From: Onchidella celtica
Taxonomy: Eukaryota > Mollusca > Gastropoda > Systellommatophora > Onchidiidae
DNA: 64,000 nt
Direction of reading: 5' to 3'
NCBI GenBank assembly: GCA_963931925.1
Contig: OZ007582.1
Coordinates: 28,324,514 to 28,388,513, forward strand
The translations under genes and the position numbers were made by a program. Within the stretch, counting starts at the first letter, position 1. Every line of letters begins with the position of its first letter. This document shows positions 56,382 to 64,000 of the stretch, piece by piece. A model generated the notes under the pieces. It did not search any database. It saw only the letters and a program-made list of their open reading frames with translations, and was not told where the DNA came from.

Positions 56382-57816
56382 TCAGAGGGACTTACTTTCT
56401 TGCCTGGACTCAAACACTTAAATTTCAACAGCAAAAGAAAAAAAAAAGTCTGTGATTTGAGATTATATACCTTCAGACAAAAGGCAAAGAATAACATTCA
56501 TTTTTTTTTTTTAATTTATCGACTGGCTCCTTTTGGGTATACTTGAGGCTACAAACAATTATTAAACAGAATGAGGATTTAGTAGTATTTTTTTTTACAC
56601 AGATTTGTACGTGTATTTAAGTCTCCGTGTCATCTAGAAGTCAGGTGGTGCAGTGGACATCAGAAATTGTGATGAACATGACGGATAATTTATTCCAGTG
56701 TTATATTGACTCAGTATAGATTACAGTACTGTACATGTACATTTCCACGGGCCGTTCAATCCATAAAACAGGTAGGCTCAATTTTGGCTACTCTTGACCC
56801 CTACCTAATGTACGCTTTTCATATAACTAGCTGAGTTACCCGGCCCTGCCCGGGATAAATCGATTTATTAGTTTCAGTTCTGGGTGATTATTATGGACCT
56901 GCTTCATTTTGCCTGTTCCTTTAGCTTTATTTTATTTTTGTTTGTTTGTTTGTCTTCAGATAAGTTTCACTGCTCTCCCCTTGCGCGTTGACATCCTGCG
57001 CATCCCGTCAGCATCCGTCAAATGGCAATATGATTTGCACACGGGTTAGTTAGTTTGAGCCGTACACATCGCAGGAAGTGATAACGTCATGTGTAGGCGG
57101 AAGTGGGCTATTATTAGAAACATACATCACTATCTTCTTGATCGTAAATTTCGGATCAAACGCTCTCGTGAATTTACTCTTTAATTATAACCGCATTTAC
57201 CGATTAACTCAGAAATAACAAACGGTTTTGTTTGTGTATAGCGATAGGAACAATGTTCGCTATCCCATAATTCTTTGTGCCAAATTTCAGGTCGGTGCGT
57301 TGTGTAGTTTCCGAGTCCATAGGACTATTAGGGGTTTTGTTGTAGCTTTATTATATAGATATGCCTGTTCTCACCTCTCCCCCCCCCCCCCCCCAAATAA
57401 AAAATTATCCTCCTTTGTGGCATGTTGCATGGACTTTTTGACCGTTTCAGTAGAAGAAACATGGCACAGATCTATATACAGTGGAGTCCGCTTAAAGTGA
57501 ACTCTTTGGGACCAGAAAAAAGTGTTCACTTTATCCGAGGTTCAGTTTAACCATTTTGGCCAAAATCAAGGGAAGCAACTAGAAATGTCAAGTGAACAAG
57601 TTTTCATTTTTATGGGTTGCTTCCCTTGATCAGAACTCCATACAATGTGAATTTAGTGCATTCCGTGTGAATGTGAAGTGATATTGATTTTTTTTGGGGG
57701 GGGGGAGAGGGATTGTTTAATGATTCCATCATACAGTAAGCAAAGAGCATTGTCAAATCATAGAGGAAATCTCTCTCTCTCTCTCTCAACAAGTTCAACC
57801 TAACAGGAAAGAATAA

Positions 57817-58499
57817 TAATGTATAGCATTTATATAGCGCATATCCATTTAAAATGCTCTATGCGCTTTACAGAAACAACATGTCAACCACAGAGCAGAA
57901 TGGAGCTGCCTGCGAAGCGCTCAACATACTGCACTGCTTCTTTCTCTCTCCCTGTCTCGCTCACTCTCTCTCTCTCTATCTCAAAGCAAATTGTAACGCA
58001 GCCTGTTAGGCGCAGTTCACAACTCACAACAGTTCACAACTCACAGCAGTTCACAACTCACATCAGTTCACACAACACACAACTCACATCAGTTCACACA
58101 ACACACAACTCAAATAATATTTGAATATTTATTAATAACAATATATATTTAATAATGAATAATAAATTCTGGCGGGGGGAGGGGGGGGGGGATGATATGG
58201 ATAAATTTTAATCTATTAATTTCAATTTTCAATTTTGCCCGGGCAGCGGCCTTTCGGCCTGCTCTTTACGATTTCCAACTGCCAAGGTATCTTTAACGTG
58301 CGCAATGTGCACACGGGCCCTCCGAATTTTTTCGTCCTTATCCGAGAAGACTAGGTACTCGATCCTACCCCCCAATAGGACCAGGGACTTGAAAATATGA
58401 GAAAAATCCAATTTCCAACATGCTTGCACTGCCCGGGTTTAGAACCCGGGACCCTTGGCATGAGAGGCGAGCACCTTGCCTCTAGACCACCTTGTCCCC
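57817..58499 (-). mobile_element. Full-length tRNA-headed SINE nested in Tigger
   Basis: On the minus strand it starts with box A TGGTCTAGAGG and box B GGTTCTAAACC, and continues through the shared body, an AT-rich section, a short tandem array (agttcacaactcaca units, about 58014-58110), a GA-rich section, TGTAAAGCGCATAGAGC and gcgctatataaatg with an (ATT)n end. It is flanked by AGAATAA at 57810-57816 and 58500-58506. The tail resembles CR1/L2 LINEs, which would supply the reverse transcriptase. At about 680 bp it is long for a SINE and may be a composite. Confidence 0.75.
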
Positions 58500-58621
58500 A
58501 GAATAACAAAGATGAGGTTACTAACACTAACTAACAGTTACACACACTAACAATGGACACACATGGAAGATCAAATTTAAGAACAGGAACAAAAGCAAAT
58601 GAAACTGAACAGAGAAACTCA

Positions 58622-60172
58622 TCAGTTCTTCTTTTGACAGAATTGATCAATTTTTGTCTGTGATTTACGATTGATTAGCTGATTGGTGACTGTGTTGTCT
58701 ATGGAGCACACAAGGTCTATCAAATTGTCATTGCCTTGTTCTTGGGCGAATTCTTGCAGTATTGTCACTGCAGTCCTGACCTCGGATGCCGTCTTTGGTT
58801 TTCTTGGCTGTTCTTCTTCACCCTGGGCCTCTTCCTCCTCTTGTCCTGAGTCATCGTGTTCATTGTTGAATGCATTGGCAATCTCCTGAATGGTGGCCTC
58901 CTCACACACGAGAACAGCGCTGTCTATATCGCAGAAAGCCTGGGCTGTCTCTTCCATGGCGATGAGGTTTTGCAGACGTTCAAAGAGGTTGAGAAAATCA
59001 CTCTGATCTGCCGGTTCTTCGGGTGTTTGCTCCACGTCTTGGGCCTCTTGTGTCTTGAACCCAGCGTGACGAAAACAGTTGGAAACTGTTGACTCAGTCA
59101 CACTGGTCCAAGCAGTCCGTAGCATGTACAAGGCCTGGAGAATACTGATGTCAAAAGTATCCATGTCCTGTACGCTGCCTGCAGTTTGCATGTGCAGAAT
59201 GTACTTCTCCAGAATCTGTCGCCGATAGTGTCGTTTCAAGGACTGGATGATTCCTTGATCACAAGGTTGAAGCTTGCTCGTTGTGTTCGGCGGCAGAAAA
59301 ACGAGTTTTATTGCTTTCAAGTTGTCAACCTGAGGATGCGCAGGACAATTGTCAACAACCATCAGTGTTTGACGGCCTTGGATGTGAAACTTTCTGTCCA
59401 TTTTTCGCAGCCAGTTTTCAAAAATAGCCCCCGTCATCCAGGACTTTTTGTTGGCAGTGTAGTCTAGAGGCAGGGTGTTGACATTCTTGAAGCAGCGGGG
59501 CTTCAAGGCTTTCCCTATCACTAGAAGAGGAAGTTTATCCGTGCCACTCATGTTGGCGGCCACGAGTACTGTGAGCCGATGCTTGGCCTTTTTTCCCCCT
59601 GTGCACGTTTCGCCCTTCAGTGCCAGAGTCTTGTCGGGAAGGCACTTGTAGTAGAGCCCGGTTTCATCACAATTGTAGATGTCTTCCGGGCTGTATTCCA
59701 AGAGGAGAGCTGGTAGCGTTGATGACAACCAGGTATCAGTCTGTTCTGCTGTCACTGAGCCTGCTTCACCAGAAACAGTCTTACATGTGATTCCCCTCCG
59801 TTTCTTGAATCGATCAAGCCATCCAGTGCTGGGAGTGAACTCAACCTTCATTTCTTCAGCCAGCTGGTTGGCAACATTCATCAGTATTTCACCTGATATC
59901 GGTGTATTCATCGCGCGGGCTTGTTTAAACCAAGTGAAGAGGGCTTCTTCTACATTTTCGGCTCTCCCTGTGCGCATTCGTTTCCTCTCTGGCTGGTAGA
60001 TTGAACTGTTGCAGGCAGATTCAATTTGCGAACATTTTTTTATGATTGTCGACACAGTGCTTTTGGCGACACCATACTTTTTGGCGATAGCTGACTGTGT
60101 CATTGCCTTGGAATCAGCATCCTGCAGTAATTTCAACTTCATGTCCAAGTTGAGAGTTGTATGCTTTGACAT
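58622..60172 (-). CDS. Tigger/pogo transposase (DDE, 516 codons)
   Basis: The likely start is MSKHTTLNLDMKLKLL at 60172; the frame is open 46 codons further upstream without family-like content. Residues about 5-50 form the pogo/Psq helix-turn-helix (AIAKKYGVAKSTVSTII). About 75-140 is the CENP-B-type DNA-binding domain (TPSTGWLDRFKKRRGI). The catalytic core has Asp169 (YNCDETGLY), Asp274 (VVDNCPAH) and Asp305 (QPCDQGII), a DD30D spacing typical of pogo/Tigger. An acidic stretch (EEEEAQGEEEQ) and a C-terminal QTKIDQFC follow. There are no stops or frameshifts. It lies between TIRs with a TA duplication, so it is a transposon gene, not a domesticated TIGD gene. Confidence 0.93.
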   Translation of the reverse strand: MSKHTTLNLDMKLKLLQDADSKAMTQSAIAKKYGVAKSTVSTIIKKCSQIESACNSSIYQPERKRMRTGRAENVEEALFTWFKQARAMNTPISGEILMNVANQLAEEMKVEFTPSTGWLDRFKKRRGITCKTVSGEAGSVTAEQTDTWLSSTLPALLLEYSPEDIYNCDETGLYYKCLPDKTLALKGETCTGGKKAKHRLTVLVAANMSGTDKLPLLVIGKALKPRCFKNVNTLPLDYTANKKSWMTGAIFENWLRKMDRKFHIQGRQTLMVVDNCPAHPQVDNLKAIKLVFLPPNTTSKLQPCDQGIIQSLKRHYRRQILEKYILHMQTAGSVQDMDTFDISILQALYMLRTAWTSVTESTVSNCFRHAGFKTQEAQDVEQTPEEPADQSDFLNLFERLQNLIAMEETAQAFCDIDSAVLVCEEATIQEIANAFNNEHDDSGQEEEEAQGEEEQPRKPKTASEVRTAVTILQEFAQEQGNDNLIDLVCSIDNTVTNQLINRKSQTKIDQFCQKKN

Positions 60173-60671
60173 GGTGCTTAGAGATTTGAGAGACGTGTTG
60201 CGTGTAGGTGATCTAGCGAAAGAATGAATGGGAGAGCCCACGTGTTCAACAATGAAGGCCGGGCGAATGATGAGTGGGGAGAGTGGCATGCGCAGACGGG
60301 CAGAACGCATCGCGTGATTAGTCAGCCTAGTCTTGTCTAGTCATGCCTCTCACTACGCGCAGTGGTGGGTCTCAGGTGGAGGTGGGGTGGGGGGACAACA
60401 CAGCGGGCGAGCTCTTTCTTTGTGATTGCCGTCGCCAACGCCGAGCTGGGATTGTCTGCCAATGCCCGAGGCAAAAAATTTTATTTTCACAGCATGGCGA
60501 CAGTGACACGGTCGGTCCATTCTTCGCTTTCACTCATTTTGGGCGTTCACTTTATCCGATTTCCCCATGAAACCGGTTCATTTTATCCACTATTTTTTTA
60601 CTTAAACAAATAGCGTTTCAATTGGGACCACAGAATATCGTTCACTTTAACCGATTGTTCACGTAAAGCGT
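60173..60671 (-). promoter_or_regulatory. Tigger 5' region with subterminal motif array
   Basis: Between the transposase start and the right TIR are four direct copies of GTTCACTTTANCCGA-like sequence (the last overlapping the TIR). By analogy with pogo elements, these are candidate transposase-binding sites and overlap where the promoter should be. Confidence 0.5.
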
Positions 60672-60697
60672 GTTCACTTTAGGCGGACTCCACTGTA

Positions 60698-63600
60698 CAC
60701 TCCTGAACTCCCTTCCTCCAATCTGCACCGCCTTGCTCCGATGTACGCTCTTCGAACGCTTGGGGGACCCACCCCTACCCCAAAGAGCCCGTGTCCGTAC
60801 TTTATGGGTGGCCTGTAAGCTCGACTGCGGGCCGGTCCCAACGCTCTCTCTTAACGTAAAAAAAACTATACATGTAGTTTTATTTTAATTACACAGTTGT
60901 TTTTTTACCGAACTCGACGTGACTTCAGTTTTTTTTTTATTTTTATAAAACTGTATTGGAAGAGACCATCATTCTGGGGGGTGGGGGTGGCAGTTTGTAA
61001 TCTCGATCAACTCACCGACACCAAAGTGAGCATTGCATCCACGCATTCCTCAGGGTTGTGAGCGAGAAGGAAATCTACGCTGGAGTGAAGATACCTGTGA
61101 GAAGGACAAGACCAATGCATCGTGCGTGTCGTTACCCTGTTTTTCAGTCTACCTAATCGGATTTTGACATTTTTACAGTAGTCACCAAAAACACCAAGAA
61201 CTTTCTGGATGCTGATTCAGGGCCAGCCAGGATGAATGTAACTGTTTACATGTATTTTGACTGCAGCAGTAAGAAAATACTGAGTTGATATCTATGACAC
61301 ATTCTTCCCATTAAGAATATTTGTGGCTATACAACACATTCAGTGTTTTCCTGGCAGACATGAAGGGCTGCTGATACAGTAATGTCTGTATGTCTTCATA
61401 ATTATGTTAATCAAAATACAGAAAACCTGAGGGATGGCATCAACGCTGGGCACAAAAAATGTGCATTTCATTTTTTACCAGTTTTGTTTGTTCAGAATAC
61501 GGGGCTTCGCGATGTTGTATTTTTTTTTTTTAACCACGTTTTCTGTATTGGTCCTCATTGGTAAGCCCACAATTACAACAAACACATTGAAAAATCGGTC
61601 CCTACTAGAGTACAACTTCTACGCGCCAATAGTGAACCGAGAACAGTAACGACTTTTTAATAGACGTACGTGTGCAAATGTTACGAATATCATTTCGAAG
61701 CCTAAAGTTCACTGTTTACAGTATGCACTGGTAACAACATGTCTAGTCAAAAGTGAAGAGACAATAATGAAACATTCTGTCCTTGTCGACGCATAGGTGA
61801 CACATGTTCACCTTGCACAATTGCTGATGTTTGCCTTCATTCTTTCACAAAAATTAAACGGCTTGCAGACAAGCAATTTAAGTACATGTAATTAAAATTG
61901 GCGTTTTCTGTGCTTCTACGACAAGGCAGCTCGAGATGATTCTACGTGTGTTGTGTTATAAACATGGGTGCCAGCAACGGAGCCATCTGAAACCTGAAAA
62001 TCACTTTGACCAAATCAGCCAAACCTGAAGTCACAGGCACCGAGCGATGTAGTGATAAGACAACAGACCTACCAACTAAATGACACCTAACTCACGTACA
62101 CCAATGCCGCGTAAAGGCAATTAATTTTTCAAATACATGTATCAGAGAATAAAACAGTTTACATGTCACAATAACATACCACAGTTACTAAGTATTTGTG
62201 CAAACCTTGTTCATTTAAAATGTGTGACAGCAGCAGTTTTTTGTTCTATAAGATGAAGATTATTTCCTAGTTATATCTGAATGTGGGAAAAATTCTCCAA
62301 CAAGTTTGTAAAACACATCACAAACACCTAACGGACAATATACATGTAACTATGGCTTTTGTGCATGTTTATTAATTATATTTGTGTCCCTTGAGCCAAT
62401 AAAATAGATCTTGTTGTCTCCCTTTCAATTCAACACCGCTAGGCTGAGTTTTCCTTTGTACGGAAATAGAAACGGCAACGGAAACGTCAAAAACCCATCA
62501 AGTAGTGAAAGAGAACTATATGTACGTGATGGCGGTTTGACGTTTTCGTTTCTGTACATATGAACACAAGGCTTAAGCAGTATGCCATTGCTTGACTCGC
62601 ACTGCTTACGACCCTCGTGGTTATAATCCTAATAGAAGCGTCCAACCTGTAGGCCTCAATCACGCTTGATGTATAAGTGCCGTTCATTGGACTGAATGAA
62701 GTGAAATCCGTCTATGCCGATAATATTGATGCCGGAAATATTCTGAGGCGGGCCCCTTCAGGCCGTTATAAACTAAAGCATCTGTGATCGGGTTGATCTA
62801 GTACAATGATTAGTGGCTGTACAAGGTGTATCGGTACAGGTCTAGGGGGCTTGCTGGCACCGTGACCTAAATTCTAGGTTTTTGCGTAACAGTAGTAACA
62901 CGTCGAATCAGTAAGCACAACACGTTCACAGTACACACGGAACCAAGCAACTGGGTATTCCAAACGAAATCATCCATCGCCAATCGATAATCAAAGTTCG
63001 TAGATATACCATTGCAAGCATGTAAAGCATTAATTCTGGCGTGGGCTTGACACACGAGATGAAGTCAGCGCAACACATAATACACGTCTACTCAAGCAAT
63101 ACGCGGAACAAGCGGGTCTTGACCGGACACAATGCGTGATCCTGTGACCCTTCGGTCATTTTTAAGTTCGCGTTATTGTCAGCGCGATGAAGAGCTGTTG
63201 ATGCATGTGAAGCGCTTGATCTAAAACTGCGAATCAGCCAGAACACGACGGTAATAGGCGCAAAGTAGGCCGATATCTCGAACGCACACTTGCTCTTTTG
63301 TGTTTTGCATAACCAGGTGTTTTTGTGTTGTTTTTTTCAATTCTTCACATCGCGAAACCGGAAAATATTTTGGGGGGACATAGCGAAACCAGAAATCTGG
63401 TATATACTGGAGGTCTGGCACCCATGGTTATAAAGTACAACAGACAGCAATCACACAAAAATCCAACGTGGAGGACTGACATCAAGTTTTCTCATAGGGA
63501 TAACACCATTCCTACGTAGAACCGATGGTTACAACATCGTGCCGTCATTTGATGTAGGGAACCCGCCCCCACGGTCATCCTACCAGCTTTACAGAAATCC

Positions 63601-64000
63601 TATACAAATCCACGTCGGATTGACGTATGCATACTTGCTGGGAAATAATCTCAGTTTCTATTTCTACGGCAAGAATCCAATGGCTGGCGTGATCATTGAG
63701 GGTCGGCATGTCGCCTCTACAGCAACCTCATCGTGCATCAGCAGTAGACCTACTATGAGAAGGTACACTGCTTTGACTGTGATTTCTGAATATGGATTAT
63801 TATTTTCTGATCTCGGAGACTCGGTGCCATCAGTCTCAACTGAACAACCTATACCCTATGGCTGCAGTACAGTACATGCCACGGGCAAAGAAGACATGGC
63901 ATCAAGGTAGGCCACTACACATTAGCCTAACAATTTCTCGCTGGCCCTCTTATGAAAACGCACAAATGCAAAGTACTCCGTTTTACAGATGACAAGAAAA
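60698..64000. other. No gene recognised
   Basis: Short open frames (for example 63539-63910, 123 codons) have no family resemblance I know. Diverged inverted sequences near 62446-62480 and 62540-62575 (...gaaacg..aacgtcaaa) hint at a small MITE. Confidence 0.4.

Larger units (their letters stand above)
57479..60695 (-). mobile_element. Tigger/pogo DNA transposon, intact transposase frame, SINE-interrupted
   Basis: TIRs CAGTGGAGTCCGCTTAAAGT and its near complement at 60672-60695 (24 bp, one mismatch), TA duplication at 57477-57478 and 60696-60697. Subterminal copies of GTTCACTTTATCCGA-like motifs lie at 57524-57538, 60545-60559, 60576-60590, 60640-60654 and 60671-60686. A SINE (57817-58499) is inserted on the transposase 3' side, outside the gene. 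All parts needed for transposition appear present. Confidence 0.92.

Noticed and set aside
58622-60172. Domesticated TIGD/Jerky-like host gene
   Set aside because: The frame sits within matched TIRs and a TA duplication, so it is a transposon copy.
62446-62575. Small MITE with diverged inverted ends
   Set aside because: Inverted similarity is weak and no target duplication could be fixed; mentioned only as a hint.
63539-63910. 123-codon ORF as a gene
   Set aside because: No recognisable domain, no splice context, and length is expected by chance.

Overview
This is a eukaryotic, repeat-rich nuclear window, most likely from a marine invertebrate and probably a mollusc. The pointers are a host gene with many small exons in AT-rich introns, tRNA-headed SINEs, a decayed receptor gene resembling the expanded chemosensory GPCRs of gastropods, and metazoan transposon families (Ty3/Gypsy, a Gmr1-like element, Tigger/pogo, LINEs, hAT, piggyBac and mariner MITEs). 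Species is inference only. There are no operons, prokaryotic genes or CRISPR arrays.

One host gene can be reconstructed from end to end: HIBCH, mitochondrial 3-hydroxyisobutyryl-CoA hydrolase of valine breakdown, + strand, 22459-37393, 12 coding exons. Exon 1 encodes a basic mitochondrial presequence, exons 6-8 carry the crotonase-fold active site, and exon 12 holds the stop. Its introns are crowded with insertions: an antisense SINE (intron 1), a piggyBac-type MITE (intron 7), two foldback elements including a near-perfect palindrome with about 235-bp arms (intron 8 holds the large one, intron 7 the small one), a 3-unit tandem repeat ending at the exon 9 acceptor, a MITE with imperfect inverted repeats (intron 10), and in intron 11 a non-autonomous pogo/Tigger element beside a dead 7TM receptor gene on the opposite strand.

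Left part (1-22 kb): a hAT MITE (210-626), no recognisable gene to 4.6 kb, a solo LTR (4657-5896), a SINE plus a decayed LINE 3' end (6.77-8.02 kb), a damaged Ty3/Gypsy element (8027-12496, TSD TTAGT), and a second, larger LTR element (13722-21614, TSD GCCTC) with length-matched, apparently identical 1189-bp LTRs. Its coding order is gag, protease, integrase N-terminal domain, integrase C-terminal domain, RT, RNase H. Integrase upstream of RT is the copia-like order of Gmr1-type Gypsy elements. Its integrase catalytic core is missing, and its primer-binding-site junction is repeated about five times in tandem.

Right part (37-64 kb): no host gene was recognised. It contains a hAT-like MITE, two copies of a long-TIR MITE family, a short unnamed retroposon family, SINE tails, a mariner-like MITE (46903-47168), a rearranged LINE RT fragment (48339-49600), a 5'-truncated LINE on the minus strand bounded by a 15-bp TSD (50441-52324), another solo LTR of the Gmr1-like family (52663-53573, TSD ATCAG), a second copy of the intron 10 MITE family, and a Tigger/pogo transposon (57479-60695) with an open 516-codon transposase, TIRs and TA TSD, into which a SINE has inserted. 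The last 3.3 kb show nothing recognisable.

The retroelements are separate insertion events, several of them very young. Both full-length LTR elements are coding-defective yet have almost unchanged LTRs, which suggests they were copied by enzymes supplied from other loci.
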